64,000 nt of DNA, from assembly GCA_930367205.1 (NCBI GenBank), contig OV884009.1, positions 99,717,189-99,781,188 on the forward strand, written 5' to 3'. The notes under the pieces were generated by a model. The model saw only the letters and a program-made list of their open reading frames with translations. It was not told where the DNA came from and did no database searches. Position 1 is the stretch's first letter; every line of letters starts with the position of its first letter. Of the stretch, positions 11,431 through 20,692 are shown in pieces. The position numbers were made by a program, and so were the translations under genes. Source of the stretch: Acanthosoma haemorrhoidale. Taxonomy: Eukaryota; Arthropoda; Insecta; Hemiptera; Acanthosomatidae.

Positions 11431-14116
11431 TTATAGCAGGTCACGAGGCCACTGCCGTTTCAGTCTCCGAGGAGGATTATAGGGGTGAGTGGCGCAGTGC
11501 AAAGACTGTGCTACAGGATTAGGGTGGTTGGAAAGGCTACTGTGGAATTTCATAAACTTGGAAGGGATGAGTTCTAGAATGTAGGGTATATTAAGGTCGT
11601 TATGAAGGGTTTTGTTGCTGACATAATAAGGGGCATTTACTATTGTTCTCAGGACTTTGGATTGAAAGGATTGGATACGCTTGATGTTCGAATTTTTTGC
11701 TGTCCCCCATAGCTCTATTCCGTATGTCCAGATTGGTTTAAGTATAACTTTGTAGATTAGTAGTTTATTTTCTATTGAGAGATGGGATGTCCTTTGAAGT
11801 AGTCTGTACAGTTGTCCAAAGCGTCTGTTTAGTTCTTGTCTTTTTAGTCTCGTATGTGGGTTCCAGGTCAGTCGTTTGTCGAGATGGAAGCCTAAGTACC
11901 GTACTGTCTCGGTTACTGGGAGAGGAATAGAATTAAAATAAACTAATGGACAAGTCTTGCGACAAAGGGTGAAGGTAATGTGGGAGCATTTTGCTTCATT
12001 AACTTTGATCCGCCATTGATTGCACCAATACTCGATCTCGTCAAGGTGTTTTTGAAGGTTATGGGATGCTATGTCGGGGTCTGGGTGGGATGACAAGACT
12101 GCAGTGTCATCTGCAAATGTAGCCAAGAAGGTGTTGGAAGTAGAAGGGACATCAGCGGTGTATAGGTTATAGAGGATGGGGCCTAGGACACTGCCCAGTG
12201 GAACTCCTGCATTTATGGGATAGTAGTTAGAGTATTCTAAGCCACAGCGGACTTGGAAGAAGCGGTTTGAAAGGTAGGACTGTAGGATTAGGAAAAGGGT
12301 CTGTGGTAAATGTCTTTTGAGCTTGTAGAGCAAACCTGCGTGCCAAACCCTGTCAAAAGCTTGAGCTATATCGAGAAAGGCAGCAGTGCAATACTTTTTG
12401 GTTTCAAGGGCTGAGGAGATCAACAACGCAAAGGCCTTGTTGAGCAGTGGAATGTCGTTGGCGGAAACCAAACTGGTGTGTGGGAAAAAGGTTTTTGGAT
12501 TCAACAATTGGAAGTAGACGTTTTAGTAGGAGTTTCTCAAATATTTTTGAAAGGATAGGGAGTAGGCTAATTGGACGGTAAGATGAGGCGTCATTGGGTG
12601 GTTTACCGGGTTTGGCGAATAGGACAATAAGTGAATGTTTCCAGAGGAGAGGAAAGTGTGTCGTTCGGATAATGCAATTATATATGTAGGTTAGGAAGGT
12701 TATGGCTTTAGGAGGAAGTTGTTTGAGAATTTGAGGAGTTAGGAGATCATATCCAGGGGATTTTCTGTAAGGTAAGTTTTTCAGAAGGTATTTGACCTCA
12801 GAGGGATTAACGGCTTTTGGTGGAAGAGAGAGAGGAATAGGTGAAGTGAGGAAATCTTCCACAGTTTTGCTGTGAGTATGGCTTTGATGAGAAAGGTGAG
12901 GTGTGAAAGTATGGGTAAGATGCAGAGCAAATTCCTCCGACCTATCTCCATCCGAGGCCGCCCAGGACCCATCATCACGACGGAGTGGATGTGAAACAGG
13001 TTGATACTTTAGGATTTTTTTGGTTACATTCCACAAGGAGTTATCCCTGGTACACAGAGAGGAGAGGTAGGAATTGAAAGAATCAGAACGGAAGGATGCC
13101 AATCGCCGCTTTACCAATCGGCAGTACTGATTGTACGAGCGGCGATCAGCAGGATGCCGGGATCTTTGCCACACTGTTCTAGAGCGGCGTTTGGATTTGA
13201 TTAGATCTTTGAGATGTTGAGGTAAACGATTATGATTGTGGATTATTGGGAGACGATGGGGTGACGATGCCTCCCAAGCCGACCTCTGGACCAGAGTGGT
13301 GAAAGAATGCACTGCATCGTCTAGGTCTTGGGATGTTTTCAGGGATAATTTGAGGTTTACGGACTCTGTAAGAAGCTGACGGAAGTGGTCCCAGTCAACT
13401 GGGCCCCTAATAAATGAAGGAGGAGGCAGTTTGTGAATTGGTCTTAGGGAAATGGTTAATAATAAAGGACTATGATCAGAGGAGAGGTCATCGAGGCGCT
13501 TGAGTGAATAGTTTAGTGTTCCTAAACTATTGTAGAAGAAAAAGTCAAGGAGATCTGGATTTCGGTTGGGATCTGATGGCCAATAGGTGGCTGTGTCAGG
13601 AGAGATAGTGGAGCAATGTCTCCGTGTGAGTGCAGACAGCAAAGCACGTCCTCGTGTATTTGTGGATCTTGAGCCCCATTGTTGGTGCTTTGCGTTAAAG
13701 TCCCCACCCACAAGGAAACGATGCCCGATGGAGTCTAGAAAGGAGATGAATTGGGAATCGGGAATGGATTTATTGGGAGGGCAGTACACTGATGCTAGAG
13801 TAAGGGGAAAAGTGAGGGTGGTGATTGACACTGCAGTGGATTGAAGGAAATCATGTGCTACCAAAGGAACTATGTGATGGGATATGGAGTTATGGACAAT
13901 GACAGCGGTACCTGCATGAGCTCTTCCATCAGGGTGATCAGTTCGATAAGTCTGGTACTGTCGAACGGTAAATGGTCGTTTACTTGTAAGTCTTGTTTCA
14001 GTAATAAGAGCTACATCGATGTTTTTGTCATGGAGTAGTGCTGTCAGTTCGTTAGTGTGGGTGCGAACACCATTCGCATTCCAAAGGAGAATGGATAAGG
14101 AGTCAGAAGGATCCAC
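11431..14116 (-). pseudogene. J1 ORF2: endonuclease-reverse transcriptase (frameshifted)
   Basis: ORF2 would nick target DNA and copy the element RNA by target-primed reverse transcription. The endonuclease domain has the WNANG motif at residues 12-16, ITETR with Glu40, GGDFNAKH at 137-144 and SDHS at 213-216. The reverse transcriptase has KSPGYD, SYRPISLLP, FGFRQRHS, AFDRVWH and FADD. A 5-nt deletion near 12418, compared with the copy at 32559-35249, shifts the frame after about 570 codons. Restoring the deleted length gives 897 codons including stop, the same as the other copy. The usual PQG reads PLG. There is no ATG at the start: the frame opens with GTG directly after the ORF1 TAA, in the same frame as ORF1. 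Confidence 0.92.
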
Positions 14117-14124
14117 TTATGGAT
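14111..14124 (-). promoter_or_regulatory. ORF1 stop / ORF2 start junction hairpin
   Basis: ATCCATAAGTGGAT is a perfect 5-bp stem (ATCCA/TGGAT) with the stop codon TAA inside the four-base loop. The same 14 bases occur at 32551-32564 and 50167-50180. ORF1 and ORF2 are in the same frame here. This may be a recoding or restart site; the function is inferred. Confidence 0.5.
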
Positions 14125-15382
14125 TTTGTTTAACGGGGATAAGGTAGGAGACAAGATTTGTAAGAAGGGAAATGAGAGGTGTAATTAGGGTTCTGAACTC
14201 TGTAAGGAATGAGGTTAAAAGGCTGGTGAGATCTGAAGAGCTTGAAGGTGGCGGGATATGCGAGATGTGTGGTTGAGGATGGGATAGAGTTTGCTGGTTG
14301 CTGGGATGAGCGGAGTGCTGGGAAAGAAGAACTTGCGGAGGAGGAGTGGGCAGTGCCTGTGGCTGCTCTCTGTTCCTAACTGCGTCAGCGAAAGAGACTG
14401 AAGGCCTCAAACTTCTGGTGGGGGCGCTTCTTGGGCTACCTGTGGCTGATGTTTCTTCTTCAGGACGACGACGTTGTTCACTCCTGGACTTTAGAATTCT
14501 ATAAGCCTCACAGCCTTTATAGTTTGCCGGGTGGCCTTGCAGACAGAGCACGCATACAGCAGGTGATTTTAGGGGCTTCTTGCACAATTCACTTTTGTGC
14601 TGCCCACTGCACTTTACACACCTGGGAGGGTGGTAGCAGTATGATTTTGTGTGCCCATATGCCTGGCAATTATGGCATTGGACGATGTCTCGTTTCGGGT
14701 AAGGCTTTTCGACCTGTACTCTTGTGTAGTATAAGTGGTTAAGCTCGTAGATTTTCTCCACTCCAGCTGTTCGCTCTAGTTCGACAAAGAATAAGGGCAT
14801 TGGTTTCTTGATACTTGTATCATTTTCTTGTCTCTCCTCACGGAGGACATTCGTGATTTGGCGAACCTTGTACCCTAAACTTATCAGCTCCTTTTCTATC
14901 TCGTCCGCTGGTGTTGTGGGATGCAGGTTTCTAATCACCACCCGCAGCGATCTTTCTTGCTTTAGTTGGTAGGTATGAAAATCAGCCTTGGATTCTTCTA
15001 GGTATTTTATAATTCCTCGGTATGTTTCAGGAGTGTCCGGAGAAACCTTTGTGTCCCGAGATCGATTGAGGCAAGTATATTTGCCTGTACCTACAACTTT
15101 GCTCAATTGAGTGCATAGTAATTTGAAATTACTAATGTTGCGAACGAATATCGCTGGTGGCTTGGGCTGTGTGGGTGTTGTTGTAGAGTCCATGTCCTCT
15201 ACCTCAATATTTTTTAACACCTCGTAACTATTGGGCGTGAAAAAGGGAGACTCATGAGTTATTGTTGTTTGTTTTGATGTGGTGGGTTGTGATGGTATCT
15301 CTTCCATAGAGCTGCTAGGTGCTGAGGAATTTATTGGGATATTCCGATTAGATCGCCGTGGCTTGCGTTTGACTGGTGACAT
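14117..15382 (-). CDS. J1 ORF1: Gag-like RNA-binding protein
   Basis: This is the nucleic-acid chaperone and RNP protein of the element. The proposed start is the ATG at 15382 (A at -3, product starts MSPVKRKPRR), giving 421 residues. The open frame continues upstream to 15598, but that part runs through a poly-Phe tract in the 5' UTR. The N-terminus is basic. A PRE_C2HC-like region (LRVVIRNLHP and following) precedes three zinc knuckles: CX2CX4HX4C at about 236-249, CX2CX3HX4C at 255-267 and CX2CX3HX6C at 277-291. This trio is known from Jockey and I-type ORF1 proteins. A Pro/Ser/Gln-rich tail ends VKQNP before TAA. The frame is intact, unlike ORF2. Confidence 0.9.
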   Translation of the reverse strand: MSPVKRKPRRSNRNIPINSSAPSSSMEEIPSQPTTSKQTTITHESPFFTPNSYEVLKNIEVEDMDSTTTPTQPKPPAIFVRNISNFKLLCTQLSKVVGTGKYTCLNRSRDTKVSPDTPETYRGIIKYLEESKADFHTYQLKQERSLRVVIRNLHPTTPADEIEKELISLGYKVRQITNVLREERQENDTSIKKPMPLFFVELERTAGVEKIYELNHLYYTRVQVEKPYPKRDIVQCHNCQAYGHTKSYCYHPPRCVKCSGQHKSELCKKPLKSPAVCVLCLQGHPANYKGCEAYRILKSRSEQRRRPEEETSATGSPRSAPTRSLRPSVSFADAVRNREQPQALPTPPPQVLLSQHSAHPSNQQTLSHPQPHISHIPPPSSSSDLTSLLTSFLTEFRTLITPLISLLTNLVSYLIPVKQNP

Positions 15383-15840
15383 AGTGGGCGTAGGTCCCAA
15401 TGATCTTGAGCGTTTTTTTTTTATTTTCTGATATAACTTGTTGATAGAAACGCATGTTTCATATTCTTGTAAATAGTTTTCAATTGAATAAAAAAAAAAA
15501 AAAAAAAAATTCAATATAATGAGAGGCCTGAACAGAGTGTACTGAGGGCCAGCTGGGCTCCCCACTCCTATCCCCAATCCTATCCCCACTCTCAGCACGG
15601 CTGACTGATATCTTGCAATATGGCCGCCCTCTGTATGAATTGTGAGATGAAAAACTTACGTTAGCAATAATAATGTTCCTCTTTCCACTGACCTGTAGAC
15701 AGTCCACCACGAACGGTTCACCCAAGGGTTGGTTGGAACAGTTTTGCGAACTAGGCACTTCCTACGAACGGTAACAAGAAACAGTTTGTTGCAGAGCGAT
15801 GTGAAAAACGACTTCTATAGTTAGCGCAGGCGCAGTACTG
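15383..15840 (-). promoter_or_regulatory. J1 5' UTR with internal promoter signals
   Basis: This is the first 458 nt of the full-length element. It starts CAGTACTG, a CAGT start like the initiators of several insect Jockey/I-type elements, and has AGTCGT at element positions 28-33, matching the downstream promoter element (DPE) consensus within one base of the usual spacing. There is no TATA box at the start, as expected for an internal Pol II promoter that must lie within the transcript. A run of about 19 A/T bases lies near 15490-15508. Confidence 0.55.
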
Positions 15841-15852
15841 GGGTCAAAGTTA
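15841..15852. repeat. Target-site duplication, right copy
   Basis: An exact repeat of 11238-11249. It marks the 5' boundary of the full-length J1 insertion. Confidence 0.92.
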
Positions 15853-16535
15853 ATGAAGCAAAATGTGCCCACATTACCTTTACTCTCTGGCGCAAATCAT
15901 GTCCACTGTTTTTTTTTTTTTAATTTAATTTCTCTTCCTGTATCCAAGAAAGTACGGTATTTAGGCTTCCAACTCGACAAAAGGCTGACATTTGGACAAC
16001 TGTGCTGGCTACTTCGAGGAATGGTATGTTCCTCAATTCTCTCAATAGAAAATAAATTACTAGTCTATAAAATTATTCTTAAGCCATTCTGGACATACGG
16101 AATAGAGCTATGGGGTATAGTAAAAAAGTCGATCGTCATTACACTGAACCAGTCATCCCTATAATCCTCTTCGGAGACTAAAGCAGCAGTGGCTTCGTTA
16201 CGTGGCAGTGCGAGTCCCGGCAACGGCCAATATCTCCAATCATGTCCTGAGTGTCTGTGGCTCTCGCGCTCTTTGTCACCCTTGACTGGCTCCTATTCGG
16301 TGACGTGGATGTCAGTGCAGTGTGGTGTACTTCCCAAAACTCTTCTTACTCATTCGCAAGCGAGGGAGGTTTTAACTATGTGGATTATGAAGGTCTCTGG
16401 GTTGTTTGCTAATGCTGTATGAATGAGCAAGTGAATGAAGAACTGTCAATATGGTTAGAATAAGAACCTTGAGATAAATTACTTATTGCCCAATAAGGCT
16501 GATTGTAATTTTATCATAATAAAGTTGTATATATC
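15853..16535 (+). mobile_element. Old J1 LINE copy, 3' part
   Basis: This is the continuation of the copy at 10090-11249. It holds ORF2 C-terminal sequence with deletions (for example after CGACAAAAGGCTGACA and near 16157) and an expanded T run at 15909. The 3' UTR follows and ends in AATAAAGTTG near 16530. It is decayed and noncoding. Confidence 0.85.
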
Positions 16536-16765
16536 ATCAAATCCGGTTATTATTTCCAAAACCAACATATTGTAATCCGGGATTGATTTTAATGTACATT
16601 GATAATTTGAGTTATATTGAAACATTTTCACTTGTCCATTGTAAATCATAACATTGTCTCGAATCCATTTAGAATTAAATTCTCTCCCTCCAGGCTCGAA
16701 AAATTCTATAACATACCGGGTTACAAACGCGTTCGATAAGGCGTGACATGGTCAATTATTTACTT

Positions 16766-16834
16766 ACTTATTGATTTTAATTATTTAGGCAGATTGTAAT
16801 TTTATCTCAATAAATATTGTTGAAAAAAAAAGTA
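16766..16834 (+). mobile_element. Very short J1 3' tail insertion
   Basis: The GGCAGATTGTAATTTTATCT block, an AATAAA and a run of A follow the same order as the extreme 3' end of J1. Only about 70 bp were copied. Confidence 0.6.
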
Positions 16835-16835
16835 A

Positions 16836-17553
16836 ATGTCAACAACGTTTCACTTTGATTCGTTTTAATATCCCTTTATTGAATAATAATAAGAAACTAA
16901 TGAGTATATTTATAGTTGTGGAATATACGTTTAGCAGGTCACATTAATAGGATCATTTTTACGACTGATATAGTGCAGAGAACACGCTTACCAAACAGTG
17001 AAGTTTTATTTATGAGTTGCGCTTTTAAAGTATTCAAGTCTACTGAATTTGCCTATTTAATTCTTCATACAGGTGTTCCTCATAAACTGACTGCAGTACA
17101 GTACTAGGGACTGTTACTTTTGATTTATTCCTGAGATTTTAAAATTAAGCAATTTATTCTAATTACTTTAATGTTTTCAGACTAAATATACCAAAGGTTA
17201 CTGTATAATGTTCAAAGAAAGCAGTTGTAAAAATAACACTGAGAAGTGTTTTGTTCAAACAACAATCTACTTGCCATGATTGAGGGAAAAAATTAAATGT
17301 ACAAAATGTCGGGATGTAACACCAAATATTTTGGTAACTGAGCATTTAATGCCTATCCCAAAAGGTGATGAACACGTTTACTTTCAAACCTTGTTTTATC
17401 CTTTTTAGAGATCGTTGAGTTTTTCTTTTAATCAGAAACCTACGTGTGTCCGTCTGTCTGGTTTTAGTGTCTTTAAGCTAGAGTCGTTAAATTTTAAATG
17501 ATTACAGAACCCTTTTAACAGTTGGAAGAAATGAAAAGTATGTATAGCCACCT
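16836..17553. other. AT-rich intergenic stretch
   Basis: No gene or repeat family is recognised. Short frames at 16916-17107 (plus) and 17163-17345 (minus) lack motifs. Confidence 0.5.
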
Positions 17554-17567
17554 ACATAATACATAAT

Positions 17568-17655
17568 TTCTGACTGACAACAACTTTATTATGATAAAAT
17601 TACAATCTGCCTCATCGAGCAATAAGTGATTACGATAAATGTTTTCATCCATACC
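17568..17655 (-). mobile_element. J1 copy, 3' end (split by R1-type LINE)
   Basis: This is the 3' extremity of a minus-strand J1 copy. Its remainder lies at 19958-20678 on the other side of the R1-type insertion. A 14-bp repeat ACATAATACATAAT at 17554-17567 and 20679-20692 brackets the whole composite and is the likely target duplication of the J1 copy. Confidence 0.85.
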
Positions 17656-19957
17656 TTTTTTTTTTTTTTTTTTTTTATGCCCTTCCTGAGGCTGAGCCTC
17701 AAACGGGCTTACCCAACGAGCCCATGAAGCGAGCTCATGGGGTTACGTAGCCTGTGGTGCGCGTATTCCGGTGCAATGGGATTGTTGCACCGGTCAGCGC
17801 ACCTTGAGTAATACTGTTTTCGTTCTTTATTTTCCAAAACCACAAAGAAAACAAAATAAAATAAAATCTTTTCCTTAAATCTACTTTGTACAATCCTTAC
17901 TAGCTATTTTTTTTTTTTTTTTTTTTTTTTTTTGTCCTTATAGCTAGTATCCTTAATCTATTTACAATATTTACAGATCCGTTAACTATACTAATATCTT
18001 ACTACTATATTTAAGTGCTATATTTACAAGGGGTGTGCATCCTCTATCCCCCTATAACTAAACTTATATCTAACCATAGGCTACTCAGTCCTACCTTATA
18101 TCTATATGTACATATTTACAGTGACTCCTCTGGAACCGCCGATACATCGTTGGCTTCGGGTGAGCCTTCCCGAAGACTCGGCTGCTCACCCCGCGCCACC
18201 CCCCTGGATATATTGAAGTGCCCGGAGCCTTGTACCCTTCTCCACTCCCCGACGAATCTGCAGAACGCGGTGTATCTCACTTCATCATTCACCAGCGACG
18301 GCAGGTCGGACTCGTCCAGGCTGTACTCTCCTATCGAGCGGAGCAGCCGTGCCCTAGCCGGTTCTAACGCATAACAAGAGAGCACGACGTGCTCCGCGGT
18401 GTCATCTTCTCCACAATGAGGGCACGACCTGCTTTCTGCCCTCTTGTATTCGTACAGCCTGGCACGAAATCCGCCGTGTCCTGTAAGCACTTGTGACACC
18501 CAGTAGTCTGGGGAGACCCAACTTGCCCTCAGCCTGTCCTGGACTGAGGGAAAGTACCTCCTCAGGGTGCTCCCCTTAGTCGTACCAGTCCACCTGGCTC
18601 CCCAAGCCTCTATCGTCCATTCCCTTATGAGGGCCTTCCACCTCCCAGGCTCTTCCTCAATTCTTCTCCGTAGGGGAGGTGGAATATCTTCAATCTGCCC
18701 TCTCTTCGTCTTCGACCTGAGGCGCTGCTCCAGGAGGACCAGATCCACTGGTGCCGCCGCTGCCAAAACCTCCACCGCGTCCTGAGATACCGTCCTGTAG
18801 GACCTCGTGACCCGTACTAGTGCCATTCGCTGTATCCTCTTCAGGGCGTGCGCCTGCCCCTTGTTCAGGTGCGCCGACCATGACTGCGAAGCATACCTTA
18901 CTATGCCCATTACCACAGCCTGGTAGAGGGTTCTCGAGACTGGGAACCTCGCCCCCCACATCGCTCCCCCTATCCTTGCGAAGGAGTTACAAACTGAAAC
19001 GATCCTGTTTCCCAGGTATTCGATGTGGGGAGAAAGGCTAAGTTTCTTTCCCAGTCTCACCCCCAGGTACGTCACCTCCGTGCCCACCCTAACTCTTCTT
19101 CCTTCTATCTCCAGCCACATAGGGTGAGCACGGTCCATCTTGCCTCTCACCAGGGTGGCCGTCGTCTTTTCCGCAGCCATGGTCATCTTCATACCGGCGC
19201 ACCACTCCTTTACCAAGTTGGCACAGGCGCACGCTCTTCTCGTCACCTCGGCACGCGAATTCCCCATGATGGTTGCGGCGAGGTCATCTACATATGCCAC
19301 CGCGGGGTATCCCTGCTCTTCCAGGGTCACGAGGACCTTATTAAAAACTACTTTCCAAAGGGCAGGGCCCAGGACTGATCCTTGGGGACACCCTCGCTCC
19401 ACCGGTGCTTCAACGTCGTAAGACACTCCTCTGATGACCACCCTACGTTTGCTAAGGTAGCTGCCCACGAGCTCGTACAGATTGCTCGGGGTCTCTAGCT
19501 CCTGTAGCTCCCTCATGACGTAGGGCCACCACACCCTGTCAAACGCAGAGGAGATGTCAAATGTAAGTAACAGCGCGTACTTGGAGCGAGTCGCCATATC
19601 GTCCCTTATCTTGTCCAAGGCATCAGCTGTGCTCCTGCCCTTGCAGGAGCCGTACTGTCTTGGGTGGTCCGCCTTCTCAAACGTCTGCCGCAACGCCGTG
19701 TGCATCAATCTCTCCAGGACTTTACTCAAGACTGGGAGGAGGCTGATGGGCCTGTAGCTCTTGGTAGCTGTCAGGTCCCGATCGGCTCCCTTCGGAATTA
19801 GTCTGAGCTCCGCTCTCTTCCATACACTCGGGAATTTCCCGCGGTCGAAGCACTCATTCATGATCGCAAGCAGCCTCCCCTCAATGAATGGACACGATGC
19901 TTTGATCATTGCAGCATCGATCTCATCCAGTCCTGGAGCTCTCCCAGTCTTCTGCCA
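17656..19957 (-). mobile_element. 5'-truncated R1-clade LINE nested in J1
   Basis: The 2302-bp insertion is bracketed by an exact 15-bp duplication, GTTTTCATCCATACC at 17641-17655 and 19958-19972, which belongs to the J1 3' UTR. A poly(A) tail (T run at 17656-17676) marks the 3' end on the minus strand. The body holds reverse transcriptase sequence and a 3' UTR of about 440 bp with a second T run (17908-17932). It is GC-richer than the surroundings, so probably young. The endonuclease and ORF1 are missing through 5' truncation. Confidence 0.93.
18116..19957 (-). pseudogene. R1-clade reverse transcriptase, N-terminally truncated
   Basis: About 613 codons are open without a break from 19957 to the stop at 18116. 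Motifs in order are KTGRAPGLDEI, SYRPISLLPVLSKVLERLM, GSCKGRSTADAL, DISSAFDRVWW, CPQGSVLGPALW, the catalytic YVDD, and a C-terminal knuckle CPHCGEDDTAEHVVLSC (CX2CX7HX4C). YVDD plus this C-terminal knuckle is typical of R1-clade elements. The upstream endonuclease is absent. The frame extends 48 codons further upstream into J1 3' UTR (to 20101), giving an accidental 661-codon chimeric frame. Clade assignment is by motif and not by a tree. Confidence 0.9.
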
Positions 19958-20678
19958 GTTTTCATCCATACCATATTTACAATTTTCATTCACTCGCTCA
20001 TTCATGCAGTATTTACAAAAAGCCCAGAGACCTCCTAAATCCACATGGTTGTCACCTCCCTCGCGTTCAAATAGGAAGCGAAGTCTTGGGAAGTCCCCCA
20101 CGCTCCTCCGTCAGCCGCGTCACCGGCTGACCAAGAGTGCGAGGGCTACATACGCTCAGGACATGATTGGAGAAACTGGCTACTGCCAGGACTCCCACTG
20201 TGCATTTATAGCAGGTCAAGAAGCCACTGCCGTTTTAGTCTCCAAGGAGGATTATAGGGATGAGTGGTGCAGTGCAATGAATGTGCTAGGGGATTGGGCT
20301 GGATAGGTTAATATGGAATTCCATGAACTAGGAAGGGATGAGTTCGATAATTTAAGGTATATTAAGATCGTTATGAAGGGTTTTGTTGTTGACGTAATAA
20401 GGGGCATTTACTATTGTTCTCAGGACTTTTGATTGAAAGGATTGTATGCGCTTGATTTTTGACTTTTTTGCTGTCCCCCATAGCTCTATTCTGTATGTCC
20501 AGATTGGCTTAGGTATAACTTTGTAGATTAGTAGGTAATTTTCTATTGAGAGATGTGATGTCCTTTGAAGTAGTCTGTACAGTTGTCGAAAGCGTATGTT
20601 TAGTTCTTGTCTTTTTAGCCTCGTATGTGGGTTCCAGGTCAGGCGTTTGTCGAGATGGAAGCCTAAGTACCATAGTAA
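19958..20678 (-). mobile_element. J1 copy, upstream part of the split copy
   Basis: It contains 3' UTR and the last part of ORF2, 5' truncated near 20672 at the TGGAAGCCTAAGTACC stretch. A 7-nt non-matching piece and then the 14-bp duplication follow. ORF2 remnants contain substitutions. It was inserted before the R1-type LINE. Confidence 0.88.
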
Positions 20679-20692
20679 ACATAATACATAAT

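Larger units (their letters stand above)
11250..15840 (-). mobile_element. Full-length J1 Jockey-clade LINE
   Basis: This is a 4591-bp element flanked by a 12-bp target duplication. Read on the minus strand it has a 5' UTR of about 458 bp (15840-15383), ORF1 (15382-14117), ORF2 (14116-11431), a 3' UTR of about 180 bp, and an A/T-rich tail after AATAAAG. The ORF1 knuckles, the APE-type endonuclease and the FADD reverse transcriptase place it in the Jockey clade. It is the only copy in the window with a 5' UTR. It cannot be autonomous as sequenced because ORF2 is frameshifted and the conserved PQG motif reads PLG. Confidence 0.93.

Noticed and set aside
13587..14038. Plus-strand frames antisense to J1 ORF2 (and equivalents near 32831, 50482, 51623)
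   Set aside because: They mirror the endonuclease coding strand in every J1 copy and have no independent support.
15383..15598. ORF1 starting 72 codons earlier at 15598
   Set aside because: The extension passes through a homopolymer-encoded Phe run in leader-like sequence; the ATG at 15382 has better context and gives the basic N-terminus usual for the family.
15480..15758. 92-codon minus-strand frame in the J1 5' UTR
   Set aside because: It runs into the poly-Phe tract and overlaps the upstream extension of ORF1 in another frame; treated as untranslated leader, though an upstream ORF cannot be excluded.
18567..19421. Several plus-strand frames of 70-120 codons
   Set aside because: Shadows of the GC-rich R1-type reverse transcriptase gene on the minus strand.
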